From NCBI RefSeq assembly GCF_000973725.1, contig NZ_CP009621.1:558001-622000 (forward strand): a stretch of 64,000 nucleotides of DNA, given 5' to 3'. The translations under genes and the position numbers were made by a program. The notes under the pieces are model-generated. The model searched no databases and was not told the DNA's origin. It saw nothing but the letters and a program-made list of their open reading frames with translations. This DNA comes from Pontibacter korlensis (lineage in GTDB: Bacteria; Bacteroidota; Bacteroidia; Cytophagales; Hymenobacteraceae). Shown here piece after piece: positions 52,396 to 62,056 of this stretch. Each line of letters opens with the position of its first letter. Position 1 is the first letter of the stretch.

Positions 52396-54720
52396 ATGTT
52401 AAAAAGAATCCTTTCACTCTTACTTTTAGTCTCGCTGAGCGTGCCGTTCGCGGCCAAGGCGGATGAAGGTATGTGGCTGCCGATGCTTATAAAGCGTCTG
52501 AATTATACAGACATGCAGAAGCAGGGACTCCAGCTTACAGCTGAAGAAATTTACTCTGTTAACAACTCAAGCCTGAAGGATGCCATCGTACAGTTTGGTG
52601 GTTTCTGTACAGGTGAATTCATCTCACCTGAAGGCCTGCTTTTAACCAATCATCACTGCGGTTACGGGCAGATTCAGTCGCATTCTACGACTGAGCATGA
52701 CTACCTGACCGACGGCTTCTGGGCTACATCTAAAGACCAGGAGTTGCCAAACGAAGGCCTCTTTGTAGATATCCTGCACTACATGGACGACGTGACCGGC
52801 AAAGTGCTGGAAGGCATAGACAACAACATGCCGGAAGAGCAGCGTGCCCAACTGATTGCGCAGCGTACACAGGCATTGGCTAAAGAAGCCTCTGAGAACG
52901 GCAAGTACGTAACCTATGTACGCGACTTCTTCAATGGCAATGAGTTCTACCTGTTTGTGTACAACCGCTACAGCGACGTGCGCCTTGTAGGTGCTCCGCC
53001 TTCATCTATCGGTAAGTTTGGTGGCGACACCGACAACTGGATGTGGCCTCGCCACACTGGTGACTTCTCTATGTTCCGTGTGTACATGGCTCCAGACGGT
53101 TCACCAGCTAGCTACAGCAAAGAGAACGTACCTTACAAGCCTGCACACCACCTGCCAATCAACATCGGCGATAAAGAACCTGGCGATTTCGCCATGGTAT
53201 TTGGTTTCCCGGGCCGTACGAAGCGTTTCATGACATCGCATGGCCTGAAACTGGAAGTTAACCAGCTGAACAAGTCACGTATTAAACTGCGCGAGAAGAA
53301 GCTAAACCTTTGGAAAGAAGACATGGATAAAGATCCGGCTACGCGCATTAAGTATGCCTCTAAGTATGCCTCTACTTCCAACTACTACAAGTACTCTATC
53401 GGCCAGAACGAAGGTATTAAGCGTATGCGTACCATCGAGGGCAAGATTGTGGACGAGGATAAATTCCAAGCTTGGGCTAATGCCGACGCTCAGCGTAAAG
53501 CTACTTATGGCAATGTGCTAAGCGATATTGCAGACGCCTATGCTACTATAGAGAAATATAATCTGGGTGCTGTATACCTGAACGAGGCTGTACTGGGTAC
53601 TGAGTCGCTGCTGATGGCTTACCGCCTGACGCCAGTGTACAACGCGCTGAAGTCTGGCAACAAAGCTGCCGCTCAGAAAGCAGCTGAAGATGTACAGCCA
53701 CGCGTGGACGCCTTCTTTAAGGACTACTACATGCCAGCTGATAAGAAAGTGTTTGCTGCGCTGATGAAGTACTACTACGAAGACATCGCCAAAGACCAGC
53801 AGCCAGAAGCTTTCAAGAACATGGTGAGGAAATTCAACGGCAACTTTGAAAAGCTTGCTGACCATGTTTACAGCAACTCAATTGTAGTAAACGAGCAAAA
53901 ACTGAATAGCTTCCTGAAGAACCCAACTCAGAAGGCACTGGACAATGACCCGGCTTTCCAGATCGTGAATTCCATCATTGATAACTACAGAAACAACATT
54001 GCTCCAAAACTTGCTGAAAGCGAGGCGAAATTGGCAAAAGCTAACCGTCTGTATGTAGCTGGTCTGCGCTTGATGAACCCAGACAAAGTATACTATCCTG
54101 ATGCAAATTCAACTATCCGCCTGAGCTACGGTAGTGTTAAGGACTATAGCCCACAGGATGGTGTGCTGTATAACTACTACACTACTTTGGATGGTGTGAT
54201 GGCCAAAGAAGACCCAAACAATGAGGAGTTTGTGGTCCCAGCAAAACTGAAGCAACTGTATGAGACCAAAGATTATGGCCGTTATGCAAACTCTAAAGGT
54301 GAACTGGTTACTGACTTTATTACCGACAACGATATTACAGGTGGTAACTCTGGCTCTCCGGTAATCAACGGTAAAGGTGAGTTGATCGGTCTGGCCTTTG
54401 ATGGTAACTGGGAAGCCATGACAGGTGACTTAGTATATGACCCGGACTACAAGCGTTGCATCAACATGGACTCTCGTTACCTGCTGTTCCTTATCGACAA
54501 GTTTGCAGGTGCCACAAACCTGATCCATGAAATGACCATTGTGGATGGCAATAGCCCAGGCGCTGGCGATGCTGCCAAAGCCGAAGCAAGCACACCACAG
54601 GCAGAACTTCTGAATGCCGCCGTAGAAGAAGCACAACAGAACCTAAAGCAAGGCAAAAACGAGTTCAAGATCAATAAAAAGAAAGGTGACGTGAAGCTAA
54701 AACTTCAGATAAAAGACTAA
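52396..54720 (+). CDS. S46 family dipeptidyl peptidase (DPP7/DPP11 type)
   Basis: This 774-residue serine peptidase has a signal peptide (to about AKA, residue 22) and acts in the periplasm, removing dipeptides from peptide N-termini. The chymotrypsin-like triad is visible: His86/87 in LTNHHCGYG, Asp223 in PRHTGDFS and Ser652 in GGNSGSPV. A helical cap domain lies between about 290 and 570. Length is slightly above family norm (about 710-730) because of a basic Lys-rich C-terminal tail. I cannot tell DPP7 from DPP11 specificity with confidence. Confidence 0.95.
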   Translation: MLKRILSLLLLVSLSVPFAAKADEGMWLPMLIKRLNYTDMQKQGLQLTAEEIYSVNNSSLKDAIVQFGGFCTGEFISPEGLLLTNHHCGYGQIQSHSTTEHDYLTDGFWATSKDQELPNEGLFVDILHYMDDVTGKVLEGIDNNMPEEQRAQLIAQRTQALAKEASENGKYVTYVRDFFNGNEFYLFVYNRYSDVRLVGAPPSSIGKFGGDTDNWMWPRHTGDFSMFRVYMAPDGSPASYSKENVPYKPAHHLPINIGDKEPGDFAMVFGFPGRTKRFMTSHGLKLEVNQLNKSRIKLREKKLNLWKEDMDKDPATRIKYASKYASTSNYYKYSIGQNEGIKRMRTIEGKIVDEDKFQAWANADAQRKATYGNVLSDIADAYATIEKYNLGAVYLNEAVLGTESLLMAYRLTPVYNALKSGNKAAAQKAAEDVQPRVDAFFKDYYMPADKKVFAALMKYYYEDIAKDQQPEAFKNMVRKFNGNFEKLADHVYSNSIVVNEQKLNSFLKNPTQKALDNDPAFQIVNSIIDNYRNNIAPKLAESEAKLAKANRLYVAGLRLMNPDKVYYPDANSTIRLSYGSVKDYSPQDGVLYNYYTTLDGVMAKEDPNNEEFVVPAKLKQLYETKDYGRYANSKGELVTDFITDNDITGGNSGSPVINGKGELIGLAFDGNWEAMTGDLVYDPDYKRCINMDSRYLLFLIDKFAGATNLIHEMTIVDGNSPGAGDAAKAEASTPQAELLNAAVEEAQQNLKQGKNEFKINKKKGDVKLKLQIKD

Positions 54721-54741
54721 GCATCTGTTTCCTTAAAGTAT

Positions 54742-54779
54742 AAAAACGGCGCTGGGGTATCCTCAGCGCCGTTTTTATT
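54742..54779. terminator. Terminator between the S46 peptidase and SDR genes
   Basis: AAAAACGGCGCTG and its complement CAGCGCCGTTTTT form a 13-bp stem closed by GGGTATCCT; the arms carry A/T runs on both sides. Confidence 0.85.
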
Positions 54780-54846
54780 AAATGAATGACAGAAGCACTG
54801 ACTGCCAACCTGCCTAGACTGGAAGCTCCCTCGGCATTGCTACGGG

Positions 54847-55650
54847 TTAAATAGAAGAAACAGACCCTCCATCCACACGCAGGTTAGTGCCTGTAATAAA
54901 TGAAGCCTGATCTGAAGCTAAAAATGCTACCGCTGCACCTACCTCCTCGATAGTACCAGCACGTTTCAGCACCAGGTCAGGGCGCTTCTGCTCCAGAAAA
55001 TCTTTCTCGGCTTGTTCTTTAGTAATACCGGCTTTCTCAGCCTGCCCCTGTAGCATCTGGTCTACCAGCGGTGTGGTAATAAATGCCGGCGACACCGTGT
55101 TTACCAATATTCCATGCTCCCCCAGCTCCTTCGATAATCCTTTGCTGAAGTTGATGATAGCAGCTTTGGTCATGTCGTAAGGCAGCATGTCGGGGTAAGG
55201 TTGCAGGCCATTCTCAGAGGAGATATTGATAATGCGTCCCCACTTCTTACTTCTCATAGCTGGCAATACCGCCTTAGTTAAACGCACCATCGACACAACA
55301 TTCAGGTCATAAAGCTGCTCGTACACTTCAACTTCTACCTCGTCGAAAGTGCCGGTTTTACCTATACCGCCAGCATTGTTAACCAAAATGTTTACCTCGC
55401 CAACCTGCTCCAGGGTCTGCTGTACAAGCCGCTCTACATCCTGCTGGTTTGTTACATCAGCGGTTATCGCTACTACCCTGGCACCAGTTTTATCAGCTAT
55501 TTCTGAGGCAGTCTGCTCCAGCTCCTGCTGGTTTCTGGCACAGATAACCACATTGGCTCCGGCAGCTGCCAACGCTTCTGCTATACCTTTGCCTATACCT
55601 TTACTGCCGCCAGTTACCAGCGCCACTTTCTCATTCAAATCGATTTCCAT
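54847..55650 (-). CDS. Short-chain dehydrogenase/reductase
   Basis: This 267-residue classical SDR has TGGSKGIGKGIA for NAD(P), NNAGG, the catalytic Ser in INISSENG, and YDMTKAA (YxxxK), then a C-terminal GTNLRVDGGSVSSI. Related proteins are 3-oxoacyl-ACP reductases or sugar dehydrogenases; the substrate is not known. It stands alone, convergent to the S46 peptidase gene. Confidence 0.92.
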   Translation of the reverse strand: MEIDLNEKVALVTGGSKGIGKGIAEALAAAGANVVICARNQQELEQTASEIADKTGARVVAITADVTNQQDVERLVQQTLEQVGEVNILVNNAGGIGKTGTFDEVEVEVYEQLYDLNVVSMVRLTKAVLPAMRSKKWGRIINISSENGLQPYPDMLPYDMTKAAIINFSKGLSKELGEHGILVNTVSPAFITTPLVDQMLQGQAEKAGITKEQAEKDFLEQKRPDLVLKRAGTIEEVGAAVAFLASDQASFITGTNLRVDGGSVSSI

Positions 55651-55727
55651 AGTCTGTTTTTACCTTTTGTTTTTCTTCCTATACAAAGTATTTTAGAAGC
55701 AAAAGGTTATAACAGAAGCAGGGTAAG

Positions 55728-56783
55728 TTACCAGAAGTCAGGCTGCTCTGTTGTACTGTTCGTTAAAACCCGGCAGTCATCCGGAAAGATGTACATCCCT
55801 ACTCTTACCCCAAGATCTTCCCGGTTGATGAACAGACTACCTTTCACCACAGCAGATGCCCCGAAAAAACCTAGCACCCTCTCATCCGGGTTGTTTACAT
55901 TTGTAATGTTACCAACAATAGTAGCTGGTGGCGGATCCTGTATACTTCCACCGTTCTCTATCTGTGCTTTTAGAATGCGCCAGTAATCATAAGCAGCCTC
56001 TGAAATGGAGGTTTGCCTTACCTCTATATGATATTTGGTACCAAAAGCCTGCTCCGTTACCGGAATCTGCGTCACCACATGCCTGTTGATCTTGCCACCG
56101 TTAATAAGCCGGTCGTCCTGCACATTTACCCTGTTGGTGGAATTGGTAACCCAGCATACCTCGCAACAGTCCTTTGGCATCGGCACCCGTATTCCTCTAA
56201 CTTTTTCTGAATAATCCCAAGGCTGTGTACTTACCCTGAAAGTGCCTTGCCACTGCCACAGGTAATAGTTCTTCTCCTGGGCCGGGTCCTGTGCATCTGC
56301 CAAAACATCTACCATGTATATCGTTTCCTCCACGTCTTCCTCATTTAAAACCTGCTGTGGCCGCACTGCAAAGTATAAGCTGTCTATCTGGGGCACCGGC
56401 AGCAGCGTTTCCGGTGACGAAGTATACTGCTTTCCGTCTCTTGTCTGGATGCTCAAAGTATAAGTGTGTCCAACCTGCCCCTGCATACCACCTGCACTCG
56501 TCTGGTATACTCCGGGTGCTGTTTCGGTAAAAGTTTCCTGGTTCCCCTGGTTATCCGATATCACGACTGTAGCGCCAGGCTCTGCAGCACTCCAGCTATC
56601 TGCAAAGGAATCGTAGGGTTTGCTTCTGCTTAGCAGCACGGTGTAAGGTCCGGGTTCATTTGTAATCACTCCATCAACCACCAGTTGTTCTGCACTGGCA
56701 CCTATATTTAGATCCAGAGGGTCTATACAGCTGCTTATCAAAAGCAATACTGCCATTAAAGCGATGTGGAGAAGCTTCTTCAT
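55728..56783 (-). CDS. DUF4249 lipoprotein, partner of a TonB receptor
   Basis: This 351-residue lipoprotein (LISSCIDPLDL, Cys19) matches DUF4249: an early QLVVDGVITNEPGPYTVLLSRS, a beta-rich domain, then CCEVCWVTNSTNRVNVQDDR with clustered cysteines, and RVLGFFGASAVV near the end. It starts 6 bases after the TonB receptor stop and the two are always found together in Bacteroidota. Probably a surface protein in ligand capture; substrate unknown. Confidence 0.88.
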   Translation of the reverse strand: MKKLLHIALMAVLLLISSCIDPLDLNIGASAEQLVVDGVITNEPGPYTVLLSRSKPYDSFADSWSAAEPGATVVISDNQGNQETFTETAPGVYQTSAGGMQGQVGHTYTLSIQTRDGKQYTSSPETLLPVPQIDSLYFAVRPQQVLNEEDVEETIYMVDVLADAQDPAQEKNYYLWQWQGTFRVSTQPWDYSEKVRGIRVPMPKDCCEVCWVTNSTNRVNVQDDRLINGGKINRHVVTQIPVTEQAFGTKYHIEVRQTSISEAAYDYWRILKAQIENGGSIQDPPPATIVGNITNVNNPDERVLGFFGASAVVKGSLFINREDLGVRVGMYIFPDDCRVLTNSTTEQPDFW

Positions 56784-56789
56784 AGTGGC

Positions 56790-59222
56790 TTAGCGGAATC
56801 TAAAGTCATAGGAAATAGAAGGCAGTGGTATGCCGACTACAGCTAACTGATAAGCTCTTGGCGGAGCCCCGTGTACTTGTTTAAAGAATACCGAGTAAGG
56901 ATTTTTGCGCCCGTACACATTGTAGATAGAGAAGTTCCAGGTGCTCTCCCACCTCCTATTCTTAGACTTATTTGGCAGCAGGGACAAGGACAGGTCCAGG
57001 CGATGATAATCCGGGATGCGGTATTGATTGCGGTCTCCGAAGTTTGGCACAATGTAGTCGCCAATTACATAGTGCGATACTGGTGCCGTAACAGGCCTGC
57101 CGGTGCTGTAAGTAAAGTTGGATGAAAGTATCCAACGTTTGCTCAGCTCATAGCTGCTGACAAGGTTAAATGTGTGTGGCTTATCGTAACTGGCGGGGTA
57201 ATATTCGCCTCTATTTACAGTTTCTTCTTCAGTGGCTCCCTGTATAGAGATTTCTGTTCGGGCGTAGGTGTAATTTAGCCAGCCCGTTAGTTTTCCTTCT
57301 GTTTTGCTTACACTCGTTTCCACTCCATAAGCCCTGCCTTTACCTGATAATAAGTCGGCTTCAATGGTCTTGTTTAAGTATAAGTTGGCGCCGTTTTTAT
57401 AGTCCAGTATGTTTTCTATCTGCTTATAATATGCTTCCACGGAGGTTTCAATCAAGCTTTGCCTAAAGTTGCGGAAGTAGCCTATGCTGAGTTGGTCGCC
57501 AATTTGGGGTCTGACGTAGGTGTTACTGCTTTTCCAGAAGTCTGTAGGCGATACAGCTGTAGTGTTAGAGATAAGGTGAACGTATTGCCTGTGGCGGTTG
57601 TAGCCCAGCTTTACAGCACTTCGCTCGTTAAGCATGTAGTTGATTGAGACACGCGGCTCCGCCCCATGATAACTCTCTATTATCTCCCCACCACTATAGC
57701 TTAGTGTATCGGTTATAGTACGCTCTTTTTTGGGTATACCCGCCTGATACTGGAATACACGCCCTGCACCATAGTTAGCGTAATAGGAGTACCGAAGACC
57801 ATACATAAACGATAGCCTGGGCGAGAGTTTTACTTCATCATTCCAGTAAACGGCACCTTCCAAAGCATACTCCTGCTGCAACTGTACTGGCAAGGCCTCC
57901 GAATCGGTTGACGTAGGTTTTAGTTCGCCTTGTTGAAAAGCATAGTTCATCGCCATGGCACCAAAGTTTATCTGATGCTTGCCAGCGGCTAGTGAAAAAG
58001 CAGCATCTATACTTTTTAGGCTGATACCATTGCTGTACTCAGAGGCATTGCCTAACTCCTCCGACTCTACCTTGAAAGTATAACCTGTTACTACGCCTGT
58101 GATATCTAAAAAGAAGCTGCTGTTGAAGAGGTGCGTGTACTTAAGAGTAGCAGCATTAGTGGTCCAGTTGTAGAGCGTGTCTCCAGAGAACCCGAATCTG
58201 TCACTGCTTCTGTACCCGGAGAGCGTTAGTTTGTCTTTTTCGCTGAATGTGTGGCTTATCTTTGCTGAGAGGTCATAAAAAGAAGCCTGGCTATTGCGTA
58301 TGTTTGCATCCGGCATTTTGCGCAGTAGCCAATCAGAATAAGAGCTTCTGCCAGCAACCAGGAAAGAAGTCTTGCCTTTTACGATTGGTCCTTCCACTGC
58401 TAACCTGGCAGATATAAGGCCAAACCCACCACTTAGCGCAAAGTCCTCTACACTTCCCTCCCGCTGCCTCACATCCAGCACAGATGAAATGCGCCCGCCA
58501 TACTGTGCCGGTATCCCACCACGGTAAAGTGTCACATCCTCTACTGCATCCGGGTTAAACACAGAGAAGAATCCAAACAAGTGAGAGGTGTTGAAGATGG
58601 GCGCATTATCCAGTAGCACCAGGTTCTGATCTATACTTCCGCCCCGTACATTGAAGCCCGTGGCTGCTTCACCCACAGAACTAACACCAGGAAGCAGCTT
58701 AATACTTTTCACCACATCCACCTCCCCTAAAAAGGCAGGTACTGTTTTGATTGTATTTATACTTAGGCTTGCCATGCCGCTTTGCACACTTCTGATGTTA
58801 TCGTGCGCAGGCTTTTGCCCCACTACGCCCACCTCCGATAGCTGGTACGCAGCACGCACGAGTTGCACATTCAGCGTAACATTCCCACTCCCGCTAAACC
58901 TGATAGTTGCCTTCTCAAAACCTAAAGAAGTTATTGTGAGTGTGTTGTCTCCGGCTGGCACAGATAGCTTGAAGAAACCGTTTTGGTCTGTAGAGGTGCC
59001 TGTGTTGCCTCTTGCTGCTTGCACAGCGGCTCCAACAACAGCTTCTCCCGTCTGGCTATCGCGCACAGTGCCACTTACAGTAGCTTCTCTACTTTGAGCA
59101 GGCAAAGCCACTACTAACTCAGGCATATTTGCTGCAGTAGTGGCAGCGTCACTAGCATAGGACGACAAGGGCTCACAAAGCACAGTGAAAGCAAGTGTAA
59201 GTTTGAGCACAAGCAGCCCCAT
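56790..59222 (-). CDS. TonB-dependent receptor paired with DUF4249
   Basis: This 810-residue outer-membrane receptor has a signal peptide (about 1-24), a carboxypeptidase-regulatory-like domain (about 46-125), a plug (about 130-255: GFNVRGGSIDQNLVLLDNAP, GGRISSVLDVRQREG) and a barrel ending in ISYDFRFR. A shorter start is possible, since the frame begins with MGLLVLKLTLAF, a weak but usable signal. It is followed by the DUF4249 lipoprotein. The ligand is unknown. Confidence 0.92.
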   Translation of the reverse strand: MGLLVLKLTLAFTVLCEPLSSYASDAATTAANMPELVVALPAQSREATVSGTVRDSQTGEAVVGAAVQAARGNTGTSTDQNGFFKLSVPAGDNTLTITSLGFEKATIRFSGSGNVTLNVQLVRAAYQLSEVGVVGQKPAHDNIRSVQSGMASLSINTIKTVPAFLGEVDVVKSIKLLPGVSSVGEAATGFNVRGGSIDQNLVLLDNAPIFNTSHLFGFFSVFNPDAVEDVTLYRGGIPAQYGGRISSVLDVRQREGSVEDFALSGGFGLISARLAVEGPIVKGKTSFLVAGRSSYSDWLLRKMPDANIRNSQASFYDLSAKISHTFSEKDKLTLSGYRSSDRFGFSGDTLYNWTTNAATLKYTHLFNSSFFLDITGVVTGYTFKVESEELGNASEYSNGISLKSIDAAFSLAAGKHQINFGAMAMNYAFQQGELKPTSTDSEALPVQLQQEYALEGAVYWNDEVKLSPRLSFMYGLRYSYYANYGAGRVFQYQAGIPKKERTITDTLSYSGGEIIESYHGAEPRVSINYMLNERSAVKLGYNRHRQYVHLISNTTAVSPTDFWKSSNTYVRPQIGDQLSIGYFRNFRQSLIETSVEAYYKQIENILDYKNGANLYLNKTIEADLLSGKGRAYGVETSVSKTEGKLTGWLNYTYARTEISIQGATEEETVNRGEYYPASYDKPHTFNLVSSYELSKRWILSSNFTYSTGRPVTAPVSHYVIGDYIVPNFGDRNQYRIPDYHRLDLSLSLLPNKSKNRRWESTWNFSIYNVYGRKNPYSVFFKQVHGAPPRAYQLAVVGIPLPSISYDFRFR

Positions 59223-59308
59223 ATAGGTCGTTTTTACCTGTTAAACTTCGTGTTCTGAAATAGAAAAAAGGTAAGAGGTATTCTGGAACTAGTTCAAAAG
59301 GACTTTAT

Positions 59309-59341
59309 AGTAAGAGAGACAGTTGCACTGTCTCTCTTACT
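59309..59341 (-). terminator. Terminator of the SusCD-type operon
   Basis: Bases 59309-59323 pair with 59327-59341 (15 bp perfect) around TGC. Confidence 0.8.
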
Positions 59342-59369
59342 AATAGATATCACATGCCTAAGATGCTGC

Positions 59370-59864
59370 TTATTCAAATCCGGTACTTCTGTGGCCGTAC
59401 ACGTGGTAGATTGTGCCAAAAGGTTCTTCGTCATCACTAAATGATACCCTGAAGTAGATACTGTCTCGCATGATGTTATTTACCTCCACAGCATTTAGAA
59501 ATACTTGCCCATCCGTAACGGTAACCTGTGAGTTGTAGGACATATTCTCCAGGTTCTCTCCTCCAAATGTCAGGTTGTTGATGTTGATAGGAGTTCTAAC
59601 CTTAAAATCCCAGAAGTGGCCTTCGTCGTCTATCCATACTTCGGTAGGCACATTCGCAGCCGTGTTATAAATCAACACTTCTGTATGCTCCACCAAAGGC
59701 TCAAACTGACCAGGGGCTGTTTCTATGCTGAAGGTTACAGACCAGTCGCCTGAGATGGGGTACGTGGCAGTATATGCAATCTCCTCTTCATCATCGTCAT
59801 CGCAGGAGGTTAAAAATCCAAGAGACAAGAACAAGGTCAGTAGTAAAGTATATTTCAGTTTCAT
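59370..59864 (-). CDS. Lipoprotein of the SusCD-type operon, lipid-binding-like
   Basis: This 164-residue lipoprotein (LGFLTSCDDDDEEE, Cys21) starts with an Asp/Glu-rich surface export tag, then YPISGDWSVTF and the end TIYHVYGHRSTGFE. The pattern resembles a Bacteroidota family of lipid-binding-like lipoproteins found at the end of SusCD operons. It is the last gene of the operon here. The name is by recollection, so only moderate confidence. Confidence 0.65.
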   Translation of the reverse strand: MKLKYTLLLTLFLSLGFLTSCDDDDEEEIAYTATYPISGDWSVTFSIETAPGQFEPLVEHTEVLIYNTAANVPTEVWIDDEGHFWDFKVRTPININNLTFGGENLENMSYNSQVTVTDGQVFLNAVEVNNIMRDSIYFRVSFSDDEEPFGTIYHVYGHRSTGFE

Positions 59865-59900
59865 ATGCTTCTTATATTAGAATTGAATTGAACATTTTGA

Positions 59901-60530
59901 CTATTGCCGTTCCCATTGTCTGCGATTGTCTACTATACCATAGTTTGGCAATGTAACCAGTAGTACTAATACTCCTCCATCGAGAGTACCAGTACCTTCT
60001 ACCGGCCCAAAACCACTCAGTGCTGAACCAGGCAACGTGATGTCAGTACCATTGGTCGTGATAAGGTAAGAAGGTATAAGGCTAGGACCCCAAACATTTG
60101 ACATGCGGTAGAAACCTGGTGCTAGTTTGGTAACAGTTGCTGTTACACCACTTCTAACATAGGAGCCAGAAATATTTACCCCTTCCTGCTCAGGCTCAGG
60201 CAGCACAGCCACTGTACGGGTAACAGATCCTGAGAAATTGTCAGAGTTAGTGGCACTGTAGGTGATATCATACACACCTGGCGTGCTGGTATCTACCTCC
60301 CCTGAGGTTGTAACAGGTATTTCCTGGCCTCCTTCTGTAGCTATTACACCGGGCTCGTTATATGTTTCTCCCTGTACTACAGACATGTACCTGTCTCCAG
60401 TCATTTCAAACTCAGGATAGGTGGTTACAAAGGAAATGTTAGCCGTTTCATCATCTTTCTCGCAACCAAGCAAAAAGATCGAAGCTAAGGACAGCAAGAC
60501 TGTAATGAAGGTTCTATTTTCAGTTTTCAT
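59901..60530 (-). CDS. DUF5011-type Ig-like lipoprotein of the SusCD-type operon
   Basis: This 209-residue lipoprotein (IFLLGCEKDDE, Cys23) has an Ig-like DUF5011 domain (about 40-115: VVQGETYNEPGVIATEGG, STPGVYDITYSATNSD) and a C-terminal beta domain (about 125-205: NISGSYVRSG, GFYRMSNVWGPSL) of the type seen in SusCD-associated lipoproteins. It follows the SusD gene by 24 bases and probably presents or binds the substrate on the cell surface. Confidence 0.82.
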   Translation of the reverse strand: MKTENRTFITVLLSLASIFLLGCEKDDETANISFVTTYPEFEMTGDRYMSVVQGETYNEPGVIATEGGQEIPVTTSGEVDTSTPGVYDITYSATNSDNFSGSVTRTVAVLPEPEQEGVNISGSYVRSGVTATVTKLAPGFYRMSNVWGPSLIPSYLITTNGTDITLPGSALSGFGPVEGTGTLDGGVLVLLVTLPNYGIVDNRRQWERQ

Positions 60531-60554
60531 CTTTCAATAATTAAAAGTTTTACA

Positions 60555-62036
60555 TTAGTCCTTCACATCCCACCATACAGGCACACTGATTTCTACTAAC
60601 CCCGGATAGTTCTGATTTCGGATGGCCTCAGTGTTAGGATACACCAGGCGTTTTGGAATAAGGTCAGTACCAAGAGTAGAAGCAGCTGAGGGCTCAATAA
60701 AGCTCGGATAGCCTGTTCGTCTCACCTCAGTCCAGGCTTCAAAGCCTTGCACACCGTTAAAGGACAACCATTTTTGGGTAATGATTTGTTCTACCTGCTC
60801 TTCTACAGAACCACCTGTAGGATAAGCAACTGCTTCTTGTTGTAGCAGTTGGTCTACCTGCGACACATCTTCCCCTAGGTAGTCAAAAGAGGCTCTAATA
60901 CCCTGTGCATAGAGCTCGCTGGCATCGCCGCCTGCGGCACCTGTCCAACCTCTTGCTACTGCCTCGGCCTGTAAGAAGTAGCTTTCGGCTGCTGAAATAA
61001 AAGGCACTGCTGTGGCAGGACTTGCAACTGCAGGACCTGGCTTCGATACGGTGTTTGATTGGTTACCGGTTCTTTCAGGGGTACATTCTACCCCTTGATC
61101 TACACCTACAAAGCTACCTGCGTTGGGGCCTGTTTGTGCCGGAGCATAAAATTGATCTATGCGTGGATCACCAGTCTCTTGCAGATAATTCAGAGCTGTG
61201 TTGCTCGCTACCACGTCTACCCCACCTCTAAACACCACCTGTGTCTGGTAGAATGGGTTACGGTTCTGTGTCTGGTCTGCAAACTCCACATCGCCTGTTT
61301 CACCCATTTGCAGGAACTGGGCACCACTTGCATACATCTCCTGAATGCCACTCTGAGCTACCTCTGGCCTAACATATGCCTGGCGAAGGTAAATCCTGAG
61401 CTTAAGTGTATTGGCAAACCTGCGCCACAGATCCAAGTCTCCTCCATAAACCAGGTCAGAAGCTCCAATATCGGTACTGCCGCCTTCATCTATTAAAGCC
61501 AGCGCTGTATTCAATTGATCTATCAGGCCATCATAAATTTCCTCCTGCGGTTGGTATTCTGGATTGGCGTTTTCCAGGCCGGCCAGAGAAGCAGTATAAG
61601 GCACATCACCCCAGGCATCTGTAATCACCTGCATCGTGTATACCTGCATTATTTCACCAATTGCCTGAGCTCCAAGATCTCCTTCTTCCGCTGCCTGCTG
61701 AGATACAAACAGGAAGTCGTTTAACGCGCCAGCATATAACTCGCCCCAAACCCGTGCATCATAGTCGGATGAGGTAATTTGGTAGAGTTCCAGGTCGCAG
61801 TATTGGTTAGCGGCTCCAGCTTGGGTCCAGTGTTGGGCAAAGAAGTTACCCATAAACTGGAACTGGTTTCCCAGCACGTAAGCTAGTTCCCCCTGCCCCG
61901 CCGGAAGTGTCAGCTCAGGCGTGGAGGTTGGAGGGTTGTTGGGGTCAACGTTAATATCGAGGTAGTCTTCGCAAGCTGTAGAGCCGAGAGAGAAGGCAAG
62001 TAGTACAGCAAGAGCTTTTATATATGTTCTTTTCAT
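60555..62036 (-). CDS. SusD/RagB-like surface lipoprotein
   Basis: This 493-residue lipoprotein (LGSTACEDYLDIN, Cys22) is of the SusD-like type 2 family: DVPYTASLAG, LWRRFANTLKLRIYLR, and a C-terminal QKWLSFNGVQGFEAWTEVRRTGYP with the VWWDV end. SusD caps the SusC barrel and feeds it ligand. It starts 20 bases after the SusC-like gene. The subclass often takes peptides or sugars; no substrate-specific enzyme lies in the operon. Confidence 0.94.
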   Translation of the reverse strand: MKRTYIKALAVLLAFSLGSTACEDYLDINVDPNNPPTSTPELTLPAGQGELAYVLGNQFQFMGNFFAQHWTQAGAANQYCDLELYQITSSDYDARVWGELYAGALNDFLFVSQQAAEEGDLGAQAIGEIMQVYTMQVITDAWGDVPYTASLAGLENANPEYQPQEEIYDGLIDQLNTALALIDEGGSTDIGASDLVYGGDLDLWRRFANTLKLRIYLRQAYVRPEVAQSGIQEMYASGAQFLQMGETGDVEFADQTQNRNPFYQTQVVFRGGVDVVASNTALNYLQETGDPRIDQFYAPAQTGPNAGSFVGVDQGVECTPERTGNQSNTVSKPGPAVASPATAVPFISAAESYFLQAEAVARGWTGAAGGDASELYAQGIRASFDYLGEDVSQVDQLLQQEAVAYPTGGSVEEQVEQIITQKWLSFNGVQGFEAWTEVRRTGYPSFIEPSAASTLGTDLIPKRLVYPNTEAIRNQNYPGLVEISVPVWWDVKD

Positions 62037-62056
62037 GGTTTTCTCGTCTTCGGTTT